From assembly GCA_017546705.1 (NCBI GenBank), contig JAFYSB010000037.1:1-49348 (forward strand): DNA of 49,348 nucleotides. The letters run 5' to 3'. This stretch comes from Paludibacteraceae bacterium (GTDB lineage Bacteria; Bacteroidota; Bacteroidia; Bacteroidales; Paludibacteraceae). The notes under the pieces are model-generated. The model was not told the DNA's origin, did not search any database, and saw only the letters and a list, made by a program, of their open reading frames with translations. The first letter of the stretch is position 1. Each line of letters begins with the position of its first letter. Position numbers and translations under genes: made by a program. This document shows, piece by piece, positions 1 to 6,489 of the stretch.

Positions 1-132
1 GAAAAACCACCTGAGAAATATATTCCTAACTTCTATAAACATTGTACTATATATTTTTGGTGTGCGATATTTTGCATCCTCTTGTATATAGTACTCCGTT
101 TAACTAAATCAAAATTGCGCATGCGATTTTGA
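1..132 (+). CDS. C-terminal tail of a membrane protein (partial)
   Basis: Frame 1 is open from the first base to a TGA at 130-132 and encodes the last 43 residues of a protein that starts outside the window. The tail has a polar stretch (EKPPEKYIPN), then one hydrophobic segment of about 20 residues rich in I, L, F, C and W, then a basic end (KSKLRMRF). This is the pattern of a last membrane helix with a cytoplasmic basic tail. The family cannot be named from so little. The stop lies inside the inverted repeat at 106-135. It could be chance, since 43 open codons are not rare in AT-rich DNA. Confidence 0.4.
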   Translation, partial: EKPPEKYIPNFYKHCTIYFWCAIFCILLYIVLRLTKSKLRMRF

Positions 133-135
133 TTT
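106..135. repeat. Inverted repeat at the end of the first gene
   Basis: AAATCAAAAT (106-115) is the exact reverse complement of ATTTTGATTT (126-135), with a GC-rich centre. It could form a hairpin in the transcript of the upstream gene. A second, perfect palindrome of 16 bp, GAAGATTATAATCTTC, follows at 146-161. Confidence 0.5.
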
Positions 136-524
136 AAGAGGTGAAGAAGATTATAATCTTCGATAGTGAGCGCATGTCATAACTCCTATGACAGGAGTAG
201 AGCGAACGGGAGAATAATATGGCGCCCCCCCCAACGAACCAAGTGAGTTCATTGTTGCAAGCCAATTCTGACGAGAGCGGTATGTGCCGAAGTTCTACAG
301 GTGGTGCACCGTTCTTTTGTTCGCTTTGCTCGCGTGGGTGGCTGTGCGTTGGTGGCTAAGGACAAAAAGATACTTCCTCAATTTTTAACTATTTTTATAG
401 GGCTTATAGAGCCCGTATTTTTGTTATAAAAAAAGGCGTTTACCCGCCTTTAACTCCCGCCTCTAAACTCTAAGCTGTAGGCGAAGCCGTCCTCTAAACC
501 AGCAGCTCTGCTGCTCTCCTATGC
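133..524. other. Gene-free stretch with palindromes and repeat fragments
   Basis: No convincing gene. It holds the palindrome at 146-161, a C8 run at 225-232, and a segment at about 360-438 (ending in the shared tail CCCGTATTTTTGTTATAA) that recurs at about 5193-5270. The terminator hairpin at 432-451 is one of four related copies. The block GCCGTCCTCTAAAC near 487-500 also occurs near 5082 and, on the other strand, at 38,107. Confidence 0.6.
432..451 (-). terminator. Terminator hairpin after hipA
   Basis: AAAGGCG (432-438) pairs with CGCCTTT (445-451) across a 6-nt loop. On the minus strand the stem is followed by a T-rich run, as expected for an intrinsic terminator of the leftward hipBA transcript. 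Confidence 0.6.
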
Positions 525-1622
525 CTATAGCGTCTGAATCACACTGCGTAGCTCACGAATAATATCACGGGCCCTCGTGGGCAAGATGCGAATACTCTCA
601 GCAGCAGCTATCATATCCGCCTCCGAAGGCTGACCATGCCCCATTACCGAAGTGGCATGTTCACCATTATACCCATGTACACAGCGGGTAAGGTCGTAAG
701 CAGGAGCCAGATGCCAACCATCATCCAGGTGAACAAAAGAGAAGTTCTTGGCATGATCATCCTTGTTGCCTATCAACACATTGAAGACCATTCGTCTAAA
801 CATCTGCTCCACCTCCGCGGGACTCTGCGTGATATAACCCGTCAAAGCCAATAGCACCTTATAATCCGTTTTGGGCGGATAGATATTCTCGTTGAGCAAT
901 GCAGCAGCCGTAGCCATATGCAAGGGACGACCATCTGAAGATATATCAAAGCGTTTACTAGCAAAATAGGTATCATTCAGCAATTTAAAATCGGGTACCT
1001 CAATTCCACATCGGCGTGCTAGTTGATTGCAATGATACTCTTGCACGCCCATATCCATAGGGTCGTAGGTATGGCGGAACTTCACCAGCCATTGTCCATC
1101 CTCATCATGATACAGGCATTTCGGACGGCAGCCACCGCTATTACCGCTGCTCAGATACAAGGTATTGGCACCTTCTGTGGTTTTCTCAGCCAACACATCT
1201 AATGCCATCTGCTGCAGGGTATTGAGTTCGGGCAATAGGAACTGCTCAGCAGGCATCATCTCGGGCTCATAACGCAATGCTCCCATACCAGACGAGCCCA
1301 CAATGACCAAGCGCTGAAGCGGCGTGAGGGATAGTTCGTCTATCCCACGTTGGCGAAGCATACGATTGAGCAAGAACCGTCCATATCCATCTGGTAGGCT
1401 ATCCTCAAAGATACCAAAATTGCCATAGAAAGGTGTAGGTTCCGCAATGAATAGATCCGAGCGCAAAGGTAATTGCAGTGGCGAGATGGAGAATCCATGC
1501 GCTAACCACTCGGGAGCATATTCAAAGGTGCAACGCGTGTTGTCGGGCGTACGAGAGATGGTCCCTACCCTCTGGTCACGGTAGAACACCTGCAACTTAT
1601 TTACGGAATGTATTGCGTCCAT
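525..1622 (-). CDS. hipA: HipA-family serine/threonine kinase toxin
   Basis: A 365-residue HipA-like protein. HipA toxins phosphorylate a translation component (glutamyl-tRNA synthetase in E. coli) and cause growth arrest or persistence; here the target is unknown. The N-terminal domain (residues about 8-105) shows the family pattern of a short beta domain with WLAHGFSISPLQLPL. The kinase core carries GNKDDHAKNFS, which supplies the catalytic Asp and metal-binding Asn, followed by PAYDLT, the equivalent of the kinase DFG motif. ASKRFDI precedes these. Length fits the shorter single-chain HipA class. The ATG at 1622 overlaps the end of the antitoxin gene by 26 bases, so the two are translationally coupled in the usual antitoxin-then-toxin order. 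Confidence 0.92.
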   Translation of the reverse strand: MDAIHSVNKLQVFYRDQRVGTISRTPDNTRCTFEYAPEWLAHGFSISPLQLPLRSDLFIAEPTPFYGNFGIFEDSLPDGYGRFLLNRMLRQRGIDELSLTPLQRLVIVGSSGMGALRYEPEMMPAEQFLLPELNTLQQMALDVLAEKTTEGANTLYLSSGNSGGCRPKCLYHDEDGQWLVKFRHTYDPMDMGVQEYHCNQLARRCGIEVPDFKLLNDTYFASKRFDISSDGRPLHMATAAALLNENIYPPKTDYKVLLALTGYITQSPAEVEQMFRRMVFNVLIGNKDDHAKNFSFVHLDDGWHLAPAYDLTRCVHGYNGEHATSVMGHGQPSEADMIAAAESIRILPTRARDIIRELRSVIQTL

Positions 1623-1947
1623 GCTTGCGATCTTTGTTGTTTTGAATGGTTTCTAACTCTGCCATGGTGCGGTAGATAGGTTCTGCCATTACGGCTTGGA
1701 GCGGTTGGCTATAGCCCAATGCTTTGGCAATGGCCACATATTGACGGAGCGATAAGGTGGCTTTCTGCTCAAACTTAGCGATAGTAGCCACAGGCACACC
1801 GCTCATCATCGACAGTGCCTCTCGCGATAATCCTCGCTCCAGGCGTCGTGCTTTGAGTTGCTCAGCCAATAGGCGCATAATATCTTCGGTTGATTCCGAC
1901 TCAAACTGATAAAGCAAATTACTACTATTGTATTCAATCTCTGCCAT
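1597..1947 (-). CDS. hipB: HipB-like XRE-family antitoxin/repressor
   Basis: A 116-residue protein with an XRE helix-turn-helix at about residues 25-80 (LKARRLERGLSREALSMMSGVPVATIAKFEQ). HipB proteins neutralise HipA and repress their own operon. The ATG at 1947 is preferred; a TTG two codons upstream is also open. The gene ends inside the start of hipA. A strong promoter lies at 1985-2016, giving a leader of about 30 nt. Two near-identical 21-bp direct repeats, one over the transcription start and one inside the first codons, are candidate HipB operators. Confidence 0.9.
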   Translation of the reverse strand: MAEIEYNSSNLLYQFESESTEDIMRLLAEQLKARRLERGLSREALSMMSGVPVATIAKFEQKATLSLRQYVAIAKALGYSQPLQAVMAEPIYRTMAELETIQNNKDRKHGRNTFRK

Positions 1948-1985
1948 TTTCAATGATTTTAGATACTATTGTATGAAATTTCTGC
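1924..1985 (-). promoter_or_regulatory. Candidate HipB operator (two direct repeats)
   Basis: The 21-bp units at 1924-1944 and 1965-1985 match at 18 of 21 positions (shared core ACTATTGTAT plus TCTGC) and are 41 bp apart, about four helical turns. The outer unit touches the -7 box, so a bound repressor would block initiation. Assignment to HipB is inference. Confidence 0.5.
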
Positions 1986-2016
1986 AAAATTAGTAGTTTT
2001 TTTTGATATACGCAAA
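1985..2016 (-). promoter_or_regulatory. Bacteroidetes promoter for hipBA
   Basis: On the minus strand, TTTG (2013-2016), a 20-nt spacer and TAATTTTG (1985-1992) match the Bacteroidetes -33/-7 consensus. Transcription should start near 1978. Confidence 0.75.
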
Positions 2017-2084
2017 CAAAATCACAAAAAACCGACGAATATTTTCATTTTTCTCACATTTTTGTGACGAAAGGAGTGGTTGGT

Positions 2085-2630
2085 TTAGGAGTTTATCGCT
2101 CGCACAAAGGGCATCTCGGTAAAGATGGGTGATAATTGGGAATAAGTAGCATCGTCCAGCTGCGTCTGCAGCATTTTGGCAAACTCATGTATTTGTTGTT
2201 GGTCTATGCTGGGTGGGACAATTTCTTTTGTGTTTCTCCGAATAGTATTTGGGAGAACAGAAGAAAGGTAGCTATATGCCCGCCCTATCTTCTTGATGCC
2301 TTGCCAATACCCTCTGACAGCAGACATGATACCTATGTTCATTGACCTTTTGACAAACCAAATAGCATGCAGATGATCAGGCATGAGGCGGTAGTGTAGT
2401 ATCTGTATTTCCGGATAATGCTCTTGCACAGTTCTTTGGCAGTCTAGTATCGCTCTGCCTAATGGTGTAGATTTTATGATAGCTTGTTGGGGATCATCAT
2501 TTGGTATAATAAGATTTCCCAAAATCCTCTGCCGATCTGGTATAGTAATGGTAACATGGTATAGCCCTTTATCCTTCCATGTCGTACCATATTCCTGTAT
2601 TTTCCATAAATTTTCCTCCATATCTGCCAT
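2085..2630 (-). CDS. REP-associated (HUH, IS200-like) transposase, C-terminally truncated
   Basis: A 181-residue member of the Y1/REP-associated tyrosine transposase group. These single-strand nucleases cut at palindromic repeats. The opening (ENLWKIQEYGTTWKDKGLYHVT) and the metal-binding motif LMPDHLHAIWFV (His-x-His near residue 100) are clear. From memory, Bacteroidales relatives are about 300 residues and continue past the TEMPFVR segment into a helix with the catalytic Tyr (Y-x-x-x-NP). This one stops a few residues after TEMPFVR, so it lacks that Tyr and is probably inactive as a nuclease on its own. An in-frame ATG at 2663 exists, but it lies upstream of a TACCTTTG box at 2647-2654, so the ATG at 2630 (or 2621) is preferred. 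Confidence 0.75.
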   Translation of the reverse strand: MADMEENLWKIQEYGTTWKDKGLYHVTITIPDRQRILGNLIIPNDDPQQAIIKSTPLGRAILDCQRTVQEHYPEIQILHYRLMPDHLHAIWFVKRSMNIGIMSAVRGYWQGIKKIGRAYSYLSSVLPNTIRRNTKEIVPPSIDQQQIHEFAKMLQTQLDDATYSQLSPIFTEMPFVRAINS

Positions 2631-2646
2631 TTTTCTTATTTCGCTG

Positions 2647-2654
2647 CAAAGGTA
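2647..2654 (-). promoter_or_regulatory. Isolated -7 box before the transposase
   Basis: TACCTTTG on the minus strand, 17 nt before the preferred ATG. No good TTTG lies at the right distance upstream, so this is weaker than the promoter at 2751-2782. Confidence 0.35.
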
Positions 2655-2750
2655 CTGCAGCAAACTGCTAAAACCTGTCAGTATGGAGAAAAAAGTTCAA
2701 AAAATGCAGAAAAGTGATTTTTTCTGCATTTTTGATTCTAGCTTGCGTTG

Positions 2751-2782
2751 CAAAGGTACTAAAAATCTTTGAATTACGCAAA
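2751..2782 (-). promoter_or_regulatory. Bacteroidetes promoter at the left edge of repeat copy A
   Basis: TTTG (2779-2782), a 20-nt spacer and TACCTTTG (2751-2758) on the minus strand. It reads out of the 234-bp repeat toward the truncated transposase. Copy B has a weaker counterpart at 4545-4575 that would read toward the Panacea pair. Confidence 0.6.
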
Positions 2783-2990
2783 TATTTTTGCAGCAATTTG
2801 TTTCAAAACACAACCAAAATATGCAAATATTTGTTTCAAAACACAAGGAAAATTCTCAGCTGCGTGTAGGATATTGCTTTTACGCGAGAAAACTCCGTGA
2901 AAAGACCCCTCTGCTTGCACGGGCAGATACTCTCCCCTACCAAGCACAATGAGGAATTTTTGCAATTATTTCCTCATTTTACCTTATTTT
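2757..2990. repeat. 234-bp direct repeat, copy A
   Basis: Aligns without gaps to 4550-4783, with roughly a dozen mismatches by eye (about 94% identity). It contains internal doublets (TTTGTTTCAAAACACAA occurs twice) and an imperfect hairpin, TCTGC-TTGCACGG-GCAGA. The two copies flank the Panacea toxin-antitoxin pair in the same orientation. No open frame in the repeat looks like a gene. Confidence 0.85.
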
Positions 2991-3100
2991 CTATACTTTT
3001 TTCGCCGAAAAAGTTATCAATCTGGCATCTGCTGCGCATAATCGAAAATTAATTTTCCACTATATCACATTGAAAATCTGCATATTACACACTAAAAGCA

Positions 3101-3128
3101 AATTAAGCACGCTCAAGCGTGCTTAATT
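3101..3128. terminator. Perfect 13-bp hairpin, bidirectional terminator-like
   Basis: AATTAAGCACGCT (3101-3113) and AGCGTGCTTAATT (3116-3128) form a perfect stem with a 2-nt gap, flanked by A and T runs. Confidence 0.6.
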
Positions 3129-3236
3129 TTCCAAGTTAGAAGCAATATACCTAGTGGTAAGTGCAAGATTTGCACATACCATAGATTTTTGGATGGATTC
3201 AACGTAGGATGTTTACTCGATAAACGTCCGAAAAAA

Positions 3237-3270
3237 ACAGAGCATCTGCTTACACGGGCAGATGCTCTGT
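3237..3270. terminator. Terminator hairpin downstream of the Panacea pair
   Basis: ACAGAGCATCTGC (3237-3249) pairs perfectly with GCAGATGCTCTGT (3258-3270) around the loop TTACACGG, with an A run before and TTT after. On the minus strand it would end the 4319-3359 operon. The loop and stem resemble the imperfect hairpin inside the 234-bp repeat, so it is a diverged relative. Confidence 0.65.
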
Positions 3271-3358
3271 TTAATATATATAGTATCTTACTAATAGCGA
3301 GCTAAATAATCCCTAAGTCGCTCCGCTTGCAGTATCGCAAGTAAAAAACCAACTACGC

Positions 3359-3778
3359 TCAATAAAAAAATCTATCCTTTGTTATCTTGCTAAACAACCT
3401 AGATGATCGCACCTTATTCAGTATATCATTCATATGATTATCTAACAACTTACCTTTTATAAGCGTTTGTCCGCTTTGCATACTGCGCACAATAACGTCT
3501 CGAGGTAATGTTACCACATTAGTTGCAGAGATATATGAATCATGACTTAAAAATTCGTAATCATCTTTTGATATCGGGAACTGAAGACGCAATTGTTCTT
3601 CTTTTGTGTTCACATTGGTGTTGATTCTGGAGTTGATATAGAAAAATCCTGCCACCTCATCTTCAGTCACACCGACAACTACAAAAAACTTGGGATGATC
3701 AATATTTGCAAAAATATTAGAATATAATATCTGCCCTCTTTCCACAAGTATCTTAACAAGTTCAGATGGTAATTCCAT
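3359..3778 (-). CDS. Putative toxin partner of the Panacea protein
   Basis: A 139-residue protein of no family I can name. It begins 17 bases inside the end of the Panacea gene, so the two are co-translated. The sequence looks like a compact beta fold: ILYSNIFANIDHPKFFVVVG, then GFFYINSRIN, QLRLQFPISKDDYEFLSHDSYISATNV and a basic helical tail. The order 'IDHPKFFVV ... FYIN ... SYI' recalls the SH3-like barrel of MazF/PemK endoribonucleases, but no catalytic residues can be pinned down. In Panacea systems the partner gene is usually a small toxin, which is the main reason for this call. Confidence 0.5.
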   Translation of the reverse strand: MELPSELVKILVERGQILYSNIFANIDHPKFFVVVGVTEDEVAGFFYINSRINTNVNTKEEQLRLQFPISKDDYEFLSHDSYISATNVVTLPRDVIVRSMQSGQTLIKGKLLDNHMNDILNKVRSSRLFSKITKDRFFY

Positions 3779-4319
3779 GTGCCGCTGCCTCCATCTGCAT
3801 TTTCTGATTTACATATTCTATATACTCTTCGCTATCACCAACTTCACACAACATATCTTTAATAGACATTTTGCCATTCAATGCCGTATTGGTCCAAGCA
3901 AAATCATGTGACAGTCTTGTAAGTTCCTCAAATGTAAGATCTTTGCACATTGCAATAGCTTCATCAAGGCATTCAACATCGGACTCTGATAGATAATCCA
4001 AATTCGCGCACATTAATGGCATAATATCTTTCGAATTGACGAATTTGAAATATTGTTCCAAAGCTTTAGCTTCCGATGTATTCGCAAAAAAACTATCACC
4101 ACGAACGGCTTTCATGATATCATACACATTAGAAGGAACCGGACCATACGACATCTTTATATAGTCATCACCTGTTATAGAACGAGCATATTTAGACAAA
4201 TGAGATCTATCAGCAAAATATAGTATTTTACTGACTTTGTGCATATCTGCCGTTCCTAGTTTTGAGAGGACGTAGAGCATAGCTTGCAATGCCACATCTT
4301 TATTAAATGATGATTTCAT
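3762..4319 (-). CDS. Panacea-domain (SocA-like, DUF4065) antitoxin
   Basis: A 185-residue protein with the Panacea hallmarks near the N-terminus: KVSKILYFADRSHLSKYARSITGDDY followed by KMSYGPVPSNVYD. The domain is known from SocA and from a broad set of antitoxins that inactivate unrelated toxins. The C-terminal part (FEELTRLSHDFAWTNT) also fits the family. ATG at 4319 sits about 35 nt after a consensus promoter. It overlaps the downstream gene by 17 bases, the usual arrangement of a two-gene toxin-antitoxin operon, although Panacea proteins may lie on either side of their toxin. Confidence 0.85.
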   Translation of the reverse strand: MKSSFNKDVALQAMLYVLSKLGTADMHKVSKILYFADRSHLSKYARSITGDDYIKMSYGPVPSNVYDIMKAVRGDSFFANTSEAKALEQYFKFVNSKDIMPLMCANLDYLSESDVECLDEAIAMCKDLTFEELTRLSHDFAWTNTALNGKMSIKDMLCEVGDSEEYIEYVNQKMQMEAAAHGITI

Positions 4320-4359
4320 AAGTGTTATATTTGTTTATATAGGACTAGGTTTTCGCCCG

Positions 4360-4391
4360 CAAAGGTACAAAAATTATTCCAAAACGCCAAA
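4360..4391 (-). promoter_or_regulatory. Bacteroidetes promoter for the Panacea operon
   Basis: TTTG (4388-4391), a 20-nt spacer and TACCTTTG (4360-4367) on the minus strand; expected start near 4353. Confidence 0.75.
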
Positions 4392-4504
4392 AAAAGTAAT
4401 CAAAATAATTCAAAAATTATCAAAACAATAACAAAGTAACAGCAAAATAATAGCAAACCAACAACAAATTTATAGCAAAGTTAAATATTCTCAATGCACT
4501 GAGT

Positions 4505-4532
4505 AAAATTACTCAATACATTGAGTAATTTT
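4505..4532. terminator. 11-bp hairpin with T tail
   Basis: AAAATTACTCA (4505-4515) pairs with TGAGTAATTTT (4522-4532) across ATACAT. A third TGAGTAA at 4500-4506 offers an alternative fold. No gene ends here on the plus strand, so the role is unclear. Confidence 0.4.
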
Positions 4533-4549
4533 ATTTTTTGCCTGCAAAT

Positions 4550-4783
4550 TACTAAAAATCTTTGAATTACGCAAATATTTTTGCTACAATTTGTTTCAAA
4601 ACACAACCAAAATATGCAAATATTTGTTTCAAAACACAAGGAAAATTCTCAGTTGCGTGTAGGATATAGCTTTCACTCGAGAAAACTCCCTAAAAAGAGC
4701 CCTCTGCTTGCACGGGCAGATACTCTCCCCTACCAAGCAAAATGAGGAAATTTTGCAATCATTTCCTCGTTTTACCTTATTCC
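4550..4783. repeat. 234-bp direct repeat, copy B
   Basis: Gap-free partner of 2757-2990 in the same orientation, 1,793 bp away. With copy A it brackets the Panacea pair. Confidence 0.85.
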
Positions 4784-4896
4784 ATATTTTCCCGCCCACA
4801 AAATTACTACATTTCCTCCGACTTTCCAAATCATTCCGCAACTTTTTATATTAAACCATGATTTTTTTATATTAAACCAACCTTTTCACAACAAAA

Positions 4897-4914
4897 AAGG
4901 CGGTCACCCGCCTT
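4897..4914 (-). terminator. GGCGG terminator-like hairpin (copy 2 of 4)
   Basis: AAGGCGG-TCAC-CCGCCTT with an A run on its left, hence a T tail for leftward transcripts. Same family as 432-451, 5126-5143 and 5275-5292. Confidence 0.5.
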
Positions 4915-4920
4915 AATCTA

Positions 4921-5019
4921 TTTTGTTTGGGTTGCCAGCGACGTGTCGCTCTTTCAACCCAAACAAAATATCCCACTCGAATTGTCATGAATTGTCATCC
5001 AAATTGTCAATAATTGTCT
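4921..5019 (+). repeat. Composite element: long palindrome plus AATTGTCA array
   Basis: Outer arms TTTTGTTTGGGTTG (4921-4934) and CAACCCAAACAAAA (4955-4968) enclose an inner palindrome AGCGAC-GT-GTCGCT (4937-4950). Right after it come four AATTGTC(A) units starting at 4980, 4990, 5002 and 5012. The same hairpin-then-array design occurs at 25,170-25,270 and 25,290-25,390. Confidence 0.7.
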
Positions 5020-5125
5020 TAAAATAAAAAACTCCCCCGCCTCTAACCTCTAAACTGTAGGTATCTTTGATGCCGTCCTCTAAACTGGCACTTCGTGCCC
5101 ATTAAACCAACCTTCCTCCACGAAA

Positions 5126-5143
5126 AAGGCGGTTACCCGCCTT
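5126..5143 (-). terminator. GGCGG terminator-like hairpin (copy 3 of 4)
   Basis: AAGGCGG-TTAC-CCGCCTT, preceded by an A run. The preceding ATTAAACCAACCTT also precedes copy 2, so the repeated unit is larger than the hairpin. Confidence 0.5.
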
Positions 5144-5149
5144 AAATCC

Positions 5150-5201
5150 TTTTGTTTTGCTCACCAATGCAGTTTCTGCATTCTTTTGGGCAAAGACAAA
5201 A
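5150..5201 (+). repeat. Palindromic element of the GCTCACCAATGCAG type
   Basis: Inner stem AATGCAG-TTT-CTGCATT (5166-5182) within imperfect outer arms (TTTTGTTTTGC and GGGCAAAGACAAAA). It is close to the hairpins at 25,172-25,218 and 25,292-25,338, but here no AATTGACA array follows. Confidence 0.65.
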
Positions 5202-5274
5202 GAGTAACCTCGATTTTTAATTATTTTTATAGGCACATAGAGCCCGTATTTTTGTTATAAAAATCCCACAAAAA

Positions 5275-5292
5275 AAGGCGGTCACCCGCCTT
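5275..5292 (-). terminator. Terminator hairpin after the glycan operon (copy 4 of 4)
   Basis: AAGGCGG-TCAC-CCGCCTT followed on the minus strand by a run of seven or more T. It is the first good hairpin downstream of the operon that ends at 5545. Confidence 0.55.
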
Positions 5293-5544
5293 AAATCTCC
5301 TCGCCTATAACCTCTAAACTATAGCGAAGCGTATTATTGTTTACTTAATCCCACGTCTCAATCCCCAAAATAGCCATAAAAAAAGCGCAAGCTGCTCATA
5401 ACAAGCGATTTACATCGGTATAAAGAAATTCAAAGTATTCCGTTTAATCAAAGCTACCAATAGCCTATCTACTCTATCCTACTCGCATCTTTCTGTATGA
5501 AGAATGTTTTGAATAGACGTTTGACAGCAAGAATCTTGCATGTC

Positions 5545-6486
5545 TCATAGAGCAACATTTAGGCAAGAATCTATATCTTCAATAAGCATTTTTGTTCTTA
5601 GCATCGCACCTTCGTAGGTGAGATGATAATGTGTATCATAAAACAATGTATCTACAAACTTGTATCTCTCTGTTGGAACCATAAAGGGGACACCTTGATT
5701 GGACAGACAAATATCTAATGTATCTATAAATGCTTTACTATTGTTATAGCTTTGCTCCATATAAGCGGGTGGTAATAAGAGACATCGTACTCCATTTTCC
5801 TCTTGTTGACTAATAAAACCCTCTACAAATGCAATTATTTTATCATTAGGAGAGATTGATTCTATTGTGTCTGCGACTATATTATTTTGATGCTTTCGAT
5901 ATTCCCAATTAGTGACATCACCATATTGATTCAAAGAATGTTTGCTATATGGACTATTTTTATCAATATTAATACCTTTATGTGAGTAGGCATTCTTGAA
6001 ATATTGCGGTATATGCTTTAATATTTTTATAGTTTGAATTAATGATACATGACGCAAAGCACTGGGGTAATTGTTATATAAAATCCTATACATAGATTCG
6101 TCCTGGATTCCCAATGCAGTATTTTTAAAAAATTGATGATACTCCGGAATTATTATAACAATATCATTTTTAGTAAATGTATGTTCGAATATTTTTAATT
6201 GCATTACTAGACCAATAGACGCCTGCGTACCGGTATTTACAACTGGAATATGATATTTCTCATACAATAATTCAGAATTGAGCCCAAAACCACATCCACT
6301 TCCACCAATAATAACTATTTTAGCGGTATCCAATTTTGTCAATCTTTCTGAAGAATATTTTACATTTGACTCATGAGATTCTATCGCTAATTCATCTGGA
6401 TATGTTGCCATAATTAGCAATAGACAGAATAGGATCCCACTACATAGCAGTCCCAATAAAAATATTTTTTTTATAAATAATTTCAT
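5545..6486 (-). CDS. Membrane-anchored SGNH-like protein, partner of the MBOAT enzyme
   Basis: A 313-residue protein with an N-terminal membrane helix (residues about 5-28) and a periplasmic domain. It has SGNH-type blocks: GGSGCGFGLNS around residue 61 (nucleophile Ser candidate), NTGTQASIG, IIPEYHQFF, and DTHYHLTYEG near residue 285 with the Asp and His expected at the end of such hydrolases. Genes of this type often follow MBOAT acyltransferases (as DltD follows DltB and AlgJ/AlgX act with AlgI) and finish the transfer of an acyl group to a polysaccharide. It starts 3 bases after the MBOAT gene, so the two are coupled. The acyl group and acceptor are not known. Confidence 0.75.
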   Translation of the reverse strand: MKLFIKKIFLLGLLCSGILFCLLLIMATYPDELAIESHESNVKYSSERLTKLDTAKIVIIGGSGCGFGLNSELLYEKYHIPVVNTGTQASIGLVMQLKIFEHTFTKNDIVIIIPEYHQFFKNTALGIQDESMYRILYNNYPSALRHVSLIQTIKILKHIPQYFKNAYSHKGINIDKNSPYSKHSLNQYGDVTNWEYRKHQNNIVADTIESISPNDKIIAFVEGFISQQEENGVRCLLLPPAYMEQSYNNSKAFIDTLDICLSNQGVPFMVPTERYKFVDTLFYDTHYHLTYEGAMLRTKMLIEDIDSCLNVAL

Positions 6487-6489
6487 ATG

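Larger units (their letters stand above)
2664..3358. other. Gene-free stretch with repeat copy A and terminators
   Basis: No convincing gene; short open frames here lie over repeats. It holds the 234-bp repeat copy A (2757-2990), a diverged fragment of the same repeat (about 3200-3270) and two hairpins. Confidence 0.6.
4320..5544. other. Long gene-free stretch packed with repeats
   Basis: No convincing gene in 1.2 kb. From left to right: Panacea promoter; a CAA-rich run (4410-4485); hairpin 4505-4532; 234-bp repeat copy B; a doubled TTTATATTAAACCA (about 4845-4880); three GGCGG hairpins; two long palindromes; and an AATTGTCA array. The segment ACCTCTAAACTGTAGG occurs here and near 463-478 in related form. 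Confidence 0.65.

Noticed and set aside
225-232. C8 tract as a phase-variable switch
   Set aside because: No gene or leader covers it in this window.
2774-2965. 63-codon open frame on the minus strand
   Set aside because: It lies entirely in repeat copy A and contains the doubled TTTGTTTCAAAACACAA; the promoter at 2751 lies inside its end.
4629-4841. 70-codon open frame on the minus strand
   Set aside because: It lies over repeat copy B; the equivalent in copy A is not the same frame throughout, so it is not under coding constraint.
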